DNA of 6,871 bases. Source: JAAFHS01 sp031396505 (GTDB lineage: Bacteria > Pseudomonadota > Alphaproteobacteria > Rhodobacterales > Rhodobacteraceae). The stretch lies in contig JANNKX010000154.1 in assembly GCA_031396505.1 (NCBI GenBank), positions 1 through 6,871 on the forward strand. Direction: 5' to 3'. A program made the position numbers and the translations under genes. Each line of letters starts with the position of its first letter. The stretch's first letter is position 1. Positions 1 through 6,301 of the stretch are shown piece after piece. The notes under the pieces were generated by a model, which made no database searches, was not told the DNA's origin, and saw only the letters and a program-made list of their open reading frames with translations.

Positions 1-2184
1 TTCTGCGACTTTGCTGGTGGAATACCCAAGTTTTTCAAGCGCTGCGGGGACGGATTGGTTGATGATCTTGAAATATCCACCGCCGGCGAGCTTCTTGAAT
101 TTCACCAGTGCAAAGTCAGGCTCGATGCCGGTGGTGTCGCAGTCCATGACTAGGCCGATGGTGCCGGTGGGGGCGATGACGGTGGTTTGCGCGTTGCGGA
201 AGCCGTGTTGCGTGCCCAAGGACAGCGCCTCGTCCCAGGCAGATTTCGCAAGGGTGACAAGGGTTTGATCGGGGCAGTTGATGTGATCAAGCGCGACCAC
301 AGGAACGTTCAGCCCTTCGTACTTGCCAGAGCCGTGTGCTGCGGCGCGGTGGTTGCGGATGACGCGCAGCATGTGTGCGGCGTTGCGGGCGTGGCCGGGG
401 AACGCACCCAGTTCGGCGGCCATTTCGGCGGATGTGGCGTAAGACACGCCGGTCATCAGGGCGGTGAGCGCGCCGCACATGGCGCGGCCTTCGACGCTGT
501 CATAGCCAAGGCCCATGTTCATCAGGAGGCCGCCGATATTGGCGTAACCAAGGCCAAGGGTGCGGAAATCGTAGGACCGCTGGGCGATTTCCTGCGAGGG
601 AAATTGCGCCATCATCACGGAGATTTCGAGCGTCACAGTCCACAGGCGCGTGGCGTGCATGTAGCCGGGTGCGTCAAACTTGCCATCCTTGAAAAAGGTC
701 AGCAGGTTCATCGAGGCAAGGTTGCAGGCGGTATCGTCAAGGAACATGTATTCTGAGCAGGGGTTGGAGCCGCGGATTGCGCCGTCTTCGGGGCAGGTAT
801 GCCAGGCGTTGACGGTATCGTGGAACTGGATGCCGGGGTCGGCACAGGCCCATGCGGCGTGGCCGACTTGGTCCCACAGATCGCGGGCCTTGATGGTTTT
901 GGCAACTTTGCCATCGGTGCGGCGGATCAGGGCCCAATCGGCGTCATCCTTGACGGCCTGCAGGAAGGCATCGGTGACGCGGACGGAGTTGTTGGAATTC
1001 TGACCGGAGACGGAGATATAGGCCTCGGAATCCCAATCGGTGTCATAGGTGGGAAATTCGATGGAGGTAAAGCCTTGGCGGGCGTATTGCAGCACGCGGT
1101 TGGTGTAGGTATCGGGGATCATGCACTTTTTGGCAGCCTTGATCGCGATTTTCAGCGCAGAGTTCTTGGTGGCATCGGTGGCGTCTGCAATCGTGCCGTC
1201 CCATGCGCGGATGGCTGCGAAGATGTCATTCAGGCGGGCCTGATGCATTTTGGAGCCTGCGACGAGGGACGCGACCTTCTGTTCCTCGATCACTTTCCAG
1301 TTGATGAAATCTTCGACATCGGGGTGATCCATGTCGATGATGACCATCTTGGCGGCACGGCGGGTGGTGCCGCCGGATTTGATGGCACCGGCTGCGCGGT
1401 CACCGATCTTTAGAAAGCCCATCAGACCCGATGATTTGCCGCCGCCCGACAGTTTTTCACCCTCGCCGCGCAGGGATGAAAAGTTGGTGCCGGTGCCCGA
1501 GCCGTATTTGAAGAGGCGCGCCTCGCGCACCCAAAGGTCCATGATACCGCCGTCGCCGACAAGATCATCCTTGACGGACTGGATGAAGCAGGCGTGGGGT
1601 TGGGGGTGTTCGTAGGCGGAGGTGGATTTGGTCAGTTTGCCGGTCTGGTAGTCGACATAGTAATGGCCCTGTGCGGGACCATCGACGCCGTAGGCCCAAT
1701 GCAGGCCGGTGTTGAACCATTGCGGGCTGTTGGGGGCTGCCATCTGGCGGGCAAGCATATAGCGCATTTCGTCGTAATAGGCGCGGGCGTCGGATTCGGT
1801 GGTGAAATAGCCGCCCTTCCAGCCCCAATAGGCCCAAGCGCCCGCCAAACGGTCAAACACCTGCTTGGCAGAGGTTTCGCCGACATTGCGGTCTTCGGCG
1901 GGCATTGATGCCATGGCTTCTTCGTCGGGGACGGAGCGCCAGAGGAACTCGGGCATGCCCTTTTCCTTGACGCGCTTGAGGCGCGCCGGGACCCCGGCTT
2001 TGCGGAAATATTTCTGGGCAATGACGTCGGAGGCGACCTGGCTCCAGCCTTCGGGCACTTCGACCGCGTCGTTGCGGAACACGACCGTGCCGTCTGGATT
2101 GCGAATTTCAGAAACCGTGGTGGTAAACGCCAGTGCGCCATATGCGCCGGTATCAACCGTCGTGAACGTCCGTTCGATCTTCAT
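1..2184 (-). CDS. nrdJ: Class II (adenosylcobalamin-dependent) ribonucleoside-diphosphate reductase, N-terminal 728 residues; 3' end outside window
   Basis: Reduces ribonucleotides to deoxyribonucleotides in the cytoplasm, using adenosylcobalamin to generate a thiyl radical, so it works with or without oxygen. The minus-strand frame is open from ATG at 2184-2182 to base 1 (728 codons, no stop). It begins MKIERTFTT. Visible motifs: NSPQWFN at residues 152-158; first redox Cys199 in PHACF; NPCSE at 474-478 with the radical Cys476, Asn474 and Glu478; second redox Cys487 in TACNL, 11 residues after Cys476 as in characterised NrdJ proteins; and the phosphate-loop-like APTGTIG at 671-677. The start is supported by GGAG 7 nt upstream (complement of 2192-2195). 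Relatives in this group are about 1,200 residues long, so the rest of the barrel and the C-terminal Cys-rich redox tail should lie to the left. No nrdAB or nrdD is present. Identification is firm; only the C-terminus is unseen. Confidence 0.97.
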   Translation of the reverse strand, partial: MKIERTFTTVDTGAYGALAFTTTVSEIRNPDGTVVFRNDAVEVPEGWSQVASDVIAQKYFRKAGVPARLKRVKEKGMPEFLWRSVPDEEAMASMPAEDRNVGETSAKQVFDRLAGAWAYWGWKGGYFTTESDARAYYDEMRYMLARQMAAPNSPQWFNTGLHWAYGVDGPAQGHYYVDYQTGKLTKSTSAYEHPQPHACFIQSVKDDLVGDGGIMDLWVREARLFKYGSGTGTNFSSLRGEGEKLSGGGKSSGLMGFLKIGDRAAGAIKSGGTTRRAAKMVIIDMDHPDVEDFINWKVIEEQKVASLVAGSKMHQARLNDIFAAIRAWDGTIADATDATKNSALKIAIKAAKKCMIPDTYTNRVLQYARQGFTSIEFPTYDTDWDSEAYISVSGQNSNNSVRVTDAFLQAVKDDADWALIRRTDGKVAKTIKARDLWDQVGHAAWACADPGIQFHDTVNAWHTCPEDGAIRGSNPCSEYMFLDDTACNLASMNLLTFFKDGKFDAPGYMHATRLWTVTLEISVMMAQFPSQEIAQRSYDFRTLGLGYANIGGLLMNMGLGYDSVEGRAMCGALTALMTGVSYATSAEMAAELGAFPGHARNAAHMLRVIRNHRAAAHGSGKYEGLNVPVVALDHINCPDQTLVTLAKSAWDEALSLGTQHGFRNAQTTVIAPTGTIGLVMDCDTTGIEPDFALVKFKKLAGGGYFKIINQSVPAALEKLGYSTSKVAE

Positions 2185-2316
2185 GCCCCGTCTCCAGTTT
2201 TTTGTGTGCCCGCATTTTGCGTGACAGCTTGTCCCTCGTTCCCCGTGCAGGCATCGGACACCGCATCACACCAGCCTTAACCCGCTGTATGGGCAAGGTA
2301 GAACAGGCAAGCGGCC

Positions 2317-2370
2317 TGTGGTGGTTGTGAATGATCTGTTTCCGATACGCGGACCACAGCATGTGGTGGT
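2317..2370. repeat. Direct repeat of TGTGGTGGT, two copies 45 bp apart
   Basis: The nonamer TGTGGTGGT occurs exactly at 2317-2325 and 2362-2370, in the non-coding region before nrdJ. The second copy forms the right arm of the 15-bp inverted repeat at 2353-2367. A 45-bp phase is slightly over four helical turns, so the two copies lie on roughly the same face of the DNA. This would fit a repeated half-site for a transcription factor, but nine bases in GC-rich DNA could also recur by chance. Confidence 0.4.
2353..2367. promoter_or_regulatory. Candidate operator: perfect inverted repeat ACCACA-N3-TGTGGT upstream of nrdJ
   Basis: Six-base arms (2353-2358 and 2362-2367) are exactly complementary around GCA, 169-183 bp upstream of the nrdJ start codon. 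The core CACA-N3-TGTG recurs at 2440-2450. The shape, a short symmetric site with an odd-length spacer, is typical of a dimeric transcription factor site. It does not fit the even-length 16-bp NrdR box expected for a ribonucleotide reductase gene, so the regulator is unknown. The role is inferred from symmetry and position only. Confidence 0.4.
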
Positions 2371-2439
2371 GTTGTCCGGCGCTGGATCAAATTGAAGTAA
2401 AGCGCGACGGCAATCAACGATTATTTTACACATGCACAC

Positions 2440-2450
2440 CACATTTTGTG
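2440..2450. promoter_or_regulatory. Second CACA-N3-TGTG inverted repeat upstream of nrdJ
   Basis: CACA-TTT-TGTG has the same core as the longer palindrome 85 bp away and is nested in a wider GCACA...TGTGC pair (2434-2438 with 2447-2451). On the nrdJ-sense strand it lies about 11 bp upstream of TAAAAT (complement of 2423-2428). If that hexamer is a -10 element, the repeat would overlap the -35 region and suit a repressor or class II activator. This is weak on its own and counts mainly as a partner of the 2353-2367 site. Confidence 0.25.
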
Positions 2451-2642
2451 CTTGACGGCAAAGACGTCACAACCCGTGCGCCGTGGCACCTTCGGCGGCA
2501 CCCTGTGCAACAGTCTGTGGATGATCACGGTATGGTGAAGGGGACAAAGCCCGTTTTACAAGGCGTTTGGCCCACTTGGGCGAAGCCACTGAGATTGCAC
2601 ATGAACCCGTATTTCGCGGTCGGGATGCGATTCTTTCGCGGC

Positions 2643-3524
2643 CTACACGCGCCGGTTGATCAAAACGATGCCCGCGCCAACCAAGGCGCAGGCCCACAAG
2701 AGGGCTGGCTGCAACGATTCGGAAAAAAATATCCACCCGAGGAACAGCGAAAAGATCGGGGTCAGGAAGGAAAAGCTGGCCACGGTTGCCGCCGGGTAGG
2801 ACGACAGCAGCCAAAACCACGTGATAAAGCCGCCTGCGACAATCACGCTGGCCTGCACGAACAGCCACAAGATATGGACCCACGCAAGATCACGGATCAG
2901 CGGGCCAAAGGCGGGTGCGGCGAGCAGAAGAATCGGGCCCGATACCAGCACCATCCAGAACAACTGCCGTTCGGGCCCGATTGCGGCCATGGTGGGCCTG
3001 CGCGCAACAAAGGCGGTTGCCGCCCAGAACACAGCCCCGGCCAATGCGCACAGATCCCCGGCAAGACTGCCCTGCCCGCCCTGATCGCGGGATAGAATTG
3101 CAAGTGCGGTACCCGCAAATGCCAGAATCAGCCCAACCGCGCGGAGGGGCGTCAGCCGTTCACCCGGCAGACCGAAGTGCGCCATCAGCGCGAGCCACAG
3201 CGGCATGGAATAAAAGATCACCGAGGCGCGCCCCAGTGTGGTCAGATCAAGGGCCACGAAAAGAAACAGGAACTCGGCTGCAAAGACGGTGCCGATCAGC
3301 AGGCCATAAGGCAGAATGGCACGGCTAAGGCCAAGGGTGATGCCGCGATAGCGCATCCATGCCACCACAAAGGCTATGGCAAGCACGGACCGCAAGCCCG
3401 CAAAGAACACAGGCTGCAGGCCAAGATTGGTGATCTTGATGATCAGTTGGTTGACGGCAAACAGCAGCGTCACCCCCATCAGCACACCGCCGCCGATGGC
3501 ATCCAGTCTGGTTTTGCGTGTCAT
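2643..3524 (-). CDS. EamA-family drug/metabolite (DMT superfamily) transporter
   Basis: A 293-residue, very hydrophobic inner-membrane protein with about ten predicted transmembrane helices arranged as two EamA repeats (about residues 9-144 and 154-291). The repeats can be seen in matching loop motifs: GERLT at 121-125 in the first half and SESLQ at 268-272 in the second, each just before the last helix of its half. Length and layout are typical of DMT exporters, which move small metabolites or amino acids. The substrate cannot be read from sequence. The chosen start, ATG at 3524-3522 (MTRKTRLDAIGGG), puts short charged residues before helix 1. The frame is open 39 codons further upstream (to 3641), but that extension is Arg-rich, unlike the family, and would fill the divergent promoter region. 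AAAGGG lies 5 nt upstream of the chosen ATG. It probably forms its own transcription unit. Confidence 0.9.
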   Translation of the reverse strand: MTRKTRLDAIGGGVLMGVTLLFAVNQLIIKITNLGLQPVFFAGLRSVLAIAFVVAWMRYRGITLGLSRAILPYGLLIGTVFAAEFLFLFVALDLTTLGRASVIFYSMPLWLALMAHFGLPGERLTPLRAVGLILAFAGTALAILSRDQGGQGSLAGDLCALAGAVFWAATAFVARRPTMAAIGPERQLFWMVLVSGPILLLAAPAFGPLIRDLAWVHILWLFVQASVIVAGGFITWFWLLSSYPAATVASFSFLTPIFSLFLGWIFFSESLQPALLWACALVGAGIVLINRRV

Positions 3525-3665
3525 GGCAGCCCTTTGCGCGTTGGCGCGACGTGACCCTACCGGCAGGGAAAGGTCAAGATATGGAACCCGGTTTCGATTT
3601 CCATTGACGCCCGCAATGCGGGCCTGTTGTGGTGCGTGCATGCAGGAAACAGAAGGATGTCTGCC
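3525..3665. promoter_or_regulatory. Divergent intergenic region between the EamA transporter and DUF533 genes
   Basis: The two genes are transcribed away from each other, so both promoters should lie in these 141 bp. TTGACG at 3604-3609 resembles a plus-strand -35 box, but no good -10 stands at the right distance (3627-3632 is TTGTGG). A perfect 6-bp inverted repeat follows the TTGACG directly. No known operator (Fur/Mur, FNR, LexA) was recognised. Confidence 0.45.
3609..3623. repeat. Perfect inverted repeat GCCCGC-AAT-GCGGGC
   Basis: Six-base GC arms (3609-3614 and 3618-3623) flank AAT. It overlaps the end of a TTGACG hexamer and lies 43 bp before the DUF533 start. It could be an operator next to the -35 element or a small hairpin in the leader RNA. 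A T-tract is absent, so it is unlikely to be a terminator. Confidence 0.4.
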
Positions 3666-4457
3666 ATGGGATTGATGAGAACCCTTGTGAATGTTGCCGT
3701 AGGTGTTGCGATTGCAAAAGGGGTGCAGGCGATGTCAGGGCGTGGCCGTACCGGCGGGACGACCAGAGGCGCGTCCGGTGGTGGCGGATTGGGCGGCGCG
3801 TTGGGCGATATGCTGTCGGGCGGCGGCAATCCCGCACCGCGCGCAGGCCGGGGCACACGGATCGGCCAGAATGCCGATACCAACGGTCTGGAAGGCATGA
3901 TGGACGGCATCCTGAACCGCGGTCGCAACACGGGCCGCGCGCCACGGGCCAATGCACCTGCGGGGGGGCTTGAGGATTTGCTGCAAGGGTCCAGCACGGG
4001 GCGCGGCGGCACGGCGGGCGGCTTTGGCGACCTGCTGGGCGGCATGATGGGCGGCACGATCGGGGCGGCCACGGCACCGCGCACCCTGCCTGAACCGCGC
4101 GAAGAAACGCTGGAGGCGGCGGTGCTGTTGCGCTGCATGATTCAGGCGGCGAAATGCGATGGCGATCTGGACGCGGATGAAAAGGCCAAGCTGATGGAGG
4201 CTGTGGGACAGGCCGACAAGGCGGAAATCGCGTTCGTGAATGCGGAACTTGCAACGGCGGTCGATGTGGACGCGCTGGTGCGGCAAATTCCGAACGGGAT
4301 GGAGGAAAAGGCCTATCTATTGTCCCTGATGGCGATTGATCTGGATCAGCGGGCCGAGGCGGAATATCTGCACCGGTTTGCGACGGCGTTGGAATTGAGC
4401 CAGGACGAGGTCAATGCGCTGCATGACCAGGTGAATGCGCCGCGTATCTATAAGTAG
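3666..4457 (+). CDS. DUF533 / TerB-like (YebE-type) protein with a Gly-rich repeat region
   Basis: A 263-residue protein. Residues 1-22 form a short hydrophobic segment (MGLMRTLVNVAVGVAIAKG), typical of this family's N-terminus and perhaps a membrane anchor. Residues 24-140 are Gly-, Ala- and Arg-rich and low in complexity, with four short degenerate repeats of the type G-L/F-x-D/E/G-L/M-L/M near residues 41, 74, 101 and 119. Residues 148-256 form an all-helical TerB/DUF533 domain with the acidic stretch C-D-G-D-L-D-A-D-E at 164-172, resembling the metal-binding acidic loop of TerB proteins. Function is unknown; the tellurite-resistance label carried by relatives is not evidence of a role here. 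The chosen ATG has AAGG 9 nt upstream; an in-frame ATG at 3657 is a possible alternative, giving three more residues. It is 78 bp before the Fur/Mur gene, with a hairpin between. Confidence 0.85.
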   Translation: MGLMRTLVNVAVGVAIAKGVQAMSGRGRTGGTTRGASGGGGLGGALGDMLSGGGNPAPRAGRGTRIGQNADTNGLEGMMDGILNRGRNTGRAPRANAPAGGLEDLLQGSSTGRGGTAGGFGDLLGGMMGGTIGAATAPRTLPEPREETLEAAVLLRCMIQAAKCDGDLDADEKAKLMEAVGQADKAEIAFVNAELATAVDVDALVRQIPNGMEEKAYLLSLMAIDLDQRAEAEYLHRFATALELSQDEVNALHDQVNAPRIYK

Positions 4458-4464
4458 GGTTTGA

Positions 4465-4489
4465 GCGGGATCAGGGGTTCTGGTCCCGC
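4465..4489 (+). terminator. Hairpin after the DUF533 gene, possible terminator without a T-tract
   Basis: A 10-bp stem (4465-4474 paired with 4480-4489, one G-U wobble) closes a 5-base loop and begins 7 bp after the DUF533 stop codon. The strength and position suit an intrinsic terminator, but the following bases are CACAAAACTTGG, with no U-run. It may be a weak terminator, a 3'-end stabiliser, or part of the leader of the next gene. It also argues against any Fur/Mur start near 4461, since that would put the hairpin inside the gene. Confidence 0.45.
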
Positions 4490-4535
4490 CACAAAACTTG
4501 GGGTAGATGTTGATCAGGAATGGCTGGGACGCCCG

Positions 4536-4946
4536 ATGACGACAAATATCATTGCACGCTGCGCGGCGCGGGGCCTGCGCATGACCGAACAGCGGCGGAC
4601 GCTGGCGCGGGTGATCGGGGCGGCGGATGACCATCCGGATGTCGAGGAGTTGCACCTGCGCGCGGTCCGCGAGGACGCACGGATCAGCCTTGCAACGGTG
4701 TATCGGACGGTCAAGCTGTTTGAAGAGGCGGGCATTCTGGAACGGCTGGAATTCGGCGACGGGCGGGCACGATACGAGGATGCGGAACGCGACCACCATG
4801 ATCATCTGATTGATGTGAACTCTGGCCAGGTGATCGAATTTGTCGACCCGGACATCGAGGCGTTACAAGAACGTATTGCAGCGCGGCTAGGGTACCGATT
4901 GATCGGGCACAGGCTGGAACTTCTGGGCGTGCCGGTCAAGAAATAG
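4536..4946 (+). CDS. Fur-family metal-responsive transcriptional regulator (alphaproteobacterial Fur/Mur type)
   Basis: A 136-residue DNA-binding repressor. The N-terminal winged helix includes the recognition segment ISLATVYRTVKLFEEAGIL (50-68), which matches Fur. The C-terminal dimerisation domain carries the metal ligands: His33, Glu81, His90 and Glu101 form one site; His87, Asp89, Glu108 and His125 the other, at positions equal or nearly equal to those of Pseudomonas Fur. The structural zinc CxxC that follows HDHLI in E. coli Fur is replaced by D-V-N-S (93-96). Loss of that motif is usual in alphaproteobacterial Fur/Mur proteins. In Rhodobacterales the orthologue is generally taken as Mur, a manganese-responsive regulator of sitABCD and mntH, so Mn or Fe sensing is inferred. 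It is not Irr, which lacks this arrangement. The start at MTTNIIARC gives family length; the 25-codon upstream extension runs into the hairpin. The ribosome site is weak (GGGA about 6 nt upstream). No metal-uptake gene is adjacent. Confidence 0.9.
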   Translation: MTTNIIARCAARGLRMTEQRRTLARVIGAADDHPDVEELHLRAVREDARISLATVYRTVKLFEEAGILERLEFGDGRARYEDAERDHHDHLIDVNSGQVIEFVDPDIEALQERIAARLGYRLIGHRLELLGVPVKK

Positions 4947-5019
4947 GCGGCCCTTCCCTTGCGGCAGGTCGCAGGCTATGAGGCGGCAAAACAGCCGTAT
5001 TGAGAAAAGGGACAAGGCC

Positions 5020-6297
5020 ATGAGCACGATCATCGACATTCACGCCCGCGAAATTCTGGACAGCCGGGGCAACCCGACGGTCGAGGTGGATGTGACGCTG
5101 GAAAGCGGGGCGATGGGCCGCGCGGCAGTGCCGTCGGGCGCATCGACGGGCGCACATGAAGCGAATGAGCGGCGCGATGGCGACAAGCACCGCTATCTGG
5201 GCAAGGGCGTGCTGGAGGCGGTGGCGGCGGTGAACGGCGAGTTGGCCGAAGAACTGGTGGGGTTCGATGCGACCGAACAGGTGGGCATCGACCGCACGAT
5301 GATTGAAATGGACGGCACGCCGAACAAATCGCGGCTGGGGGCGAATGCAATCCTGGGGGTATCGCTGGCGGTGGCGAAAGCTGCGGCGGAATTCACGGCG
5401 CAACCGTTGTACCGCTATATTGGCGGTACGTCGGCGCGAGTGCTGCCGGTGCCGATGATGAACATCATCAACGGCGGCGAACATGCTGATAACCCGATCG
5501 ATATTCAGGAATTCATGATCATGCCGGTGGGGGCGGACAATATCCGCGACGCGGTGCGGATGGGGTCGGAAGTGTTTCACACGCTGAAGAAAGAGCTGCA
5601 GGCAGCGGGGCACAATACCGGGATTGGCGACGAGGGCGGGTTCGCACCGAACCTGAACAGTGCCCGCGATGCACTTGATTTCATTCTGAAATCGATTGAG
5701 AAGGCGGGGTATCGTCCGGGCGAAGACATCTATCTGGCGCTGGATTGTGCGGCGACGGAGTATTTCAAGGGCGGCAAGTATGAGATGACGGGCGAAAGCA
5801 AATCGCTGTCGGTGGCCGAGAATGTGGATTTTCTGGCGGGATTGGCGGCGGATTATCCGATCATTTCGATTGAGGATGGCTGTTCAGAGGATGACTGGGA
5901 AGGCTGGAAGCTGCTGACGGATCGGCTGGGGGGCAAGATCCAGTTGGTGGGCGATGATCTGTTTGTCACCAACCCACGGCGTCTGGCCGAAGGAATAGCG
6001 CGCGGGTGCGCCAATTCGATGCTGGTGAAGGTGAACCAGATCGGGACGCTGACGGAAACGCTGCAAGCCGTCGATATGGCGCACCGGGCGCGATACACGA
6101 ATGTGATGAGCCACCGGTCGGGCGAGACGGAGGATTACACGATTGCCGATCTGGCGGTGGCGACAAACTGCGGACAGATCAAGACGGGGTCGCTGTCGCG
6201 GTCGGACCGGTTGGCAAAGTATAACCAGTTGATCCGGATCGAGGAGATGCTGGGCGAGACGGCGGAATATGCGGGGCGTTCGGTTCTGAAGGGGTAA
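5020..6297 (+). CDS. eno: Enolase (phosphopyruvate hydratase)
   Basis: Converts 2-phosphoglycerate to phosphoenolpyruvate in glycolysis and gluconeogenesis; a cytoplasmic, Mg-dependent enzyme and, in many bacteria, a partner of RNase E. The 425-residue length is typical. All catalytic features are present: substrate loop SGASTG (39-44); His155 in GGEHAD; Glu164 in DIQEF; catalytic Glu205 in GIGDEGG; Mg ligands Asp242, Glu285 and Asp312; catalytic Lys337 in the family signature LVKVNQIGTLTET (335-347); SHRSGET (364-370); and Lys388. The start MSTIIDIHAREILDS is supported by AAGGGA at 5007-5012, 7 nt upstream; a longer frame from 4978 adds 14 residues unlike the family. It lies 73 bp after the Fur/Mur gene with no clear promoter or terminator between, so partial co-transcription is possible. 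The next gene begins 4 bp after its stop. Confidence 0.98.
   Translation: MSTIIDIHAREILDSRGNPTVEVDVTLESGAMGRAAVPSGASTGAHEANERRDGDKHRYLGKGVLEAVAAVNGELAEELVGFDATEQVGIDRTMIEMDGTPNKSRLGANAILGVSLAVAKAAAEFTAQPLYRYIGGTSARVLPVPMMNIINGGEHADNPIDIQEFMIMPVGADNIRDAVRMGSEVFHTLKKELQAAGHNTGIGDEGGFAPNLNSARDALDFILKSIEKAGYRPGEDIYLALDCAATEYFKGGKYEMTGESKSLSVAENVDFLAGLAADYPIISIEDGCSEDDWEGWKLLTDRLGGKIQLVGDDLFVTNPRRLAEGIARGCANSMLVKVNQIGTLTETLQAVDMAHRARYTNVMSHRSGETEDYTIADLAVATNCGQIKTGSLSRSDRLAKYNQLIRIEEMLGETAEYAGRSVLKG
6288..6294 (+). promoter_or_regulatory. Ribosome binding site for the exported-protein gene, inside the end of eno
   Basis: GAAGGGG occupies the last codons of eno and stands 7 nt before ATG 6302. It supports that start and suggests translational coupling with eno. 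It would allow the small gene to be expressed without its own promoter. Confidence 0.6.
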
Positions 6298-6301
6298 GGG
6301 C

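Larger units (their letters stand above)
2185..2642. other. 458-bp intergenic region upstream of nrdJ, downstream of the EamA transporter gene
   Basis: This gap separates the stop of the transporter gene from the start of nrdJ, both on the minus strand. I see no convincing gene: a 69-codon minus-strand frame (2362-2153) overlaps the nrdJ start and has no recognisable domain, and the other frames are antisense. It is AT-richer than its flanks around 2380-2450. It contains a perfect 15-bp inverted repeat (2353-2367), a direct repeat of TGTGGTGGT (2317 and 2362) and a second CACA-N3-TGTG (2440-2450). No strong sigma-70 promoter was found; TAAAAT (complement of 2423-2428) is a possible -10 with no good -35. 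No 16-bp NrdR box and no cobalamin riboswitch fold were recognised. It probably carries the nrdJ promoter and a long leader. Confidence 0.6.

Noticed and set aside
187..1908. Long plus-strand open frames (up to about 200 codons) opposite nrdJ
   Set aside because: They are antisense to a clear NrdJ frame carrying all catalytic motifs. Long antisense frames are expected in GC-rich DNA with third-position G/C bias.
2153..2362. 69-codon minus-strand frame overlapping the nrdJ start
   Set aside because: No recognisable domain or good ribosome site was seen, and it overlaps nrdJ in another frame. It lies over the candidate regulatory repeats.
2570..2581. GCCCA-CT-TGGGC palindrome downstream of the transporter gene as a terminator
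   Set aside because: Only a 5-bp stem with a 2-base loop, and no T-tract on the minus strand.
2584..2592. GCCACTG 7-mer resembling part of a cobalamin riboswitch, upstream of a B12-dependent enzyme
   Set aside because: It is on the plus strand while both flanking genes are on the minus strand, and no other B12-box elements surround it. A B12-dependent reductase would not normally be shut off by B12.
2331..3675. Plus-strand open frames opposite the transporter gene, including one of 254 codons
   Set aside because: The minus strand encodes a well-formed ten-helix EamA protein; the plus-strand translations are Arg/Gln/Pro-rich with no domain.
3557..4286. Minus-strand frames of 183-226 codons opposite the DUF533 gene
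   Set aside because: Pro/Arg/Ala-rich mirror images of the Gly-rich coding repeat; no family resemblance.
4984..4997. CGGC-AAAACA-GCCG hairpin in the eno leader
   Set aside because: A 4-bp stem is too short to claim function; expected by chance in GC-rich DNA.
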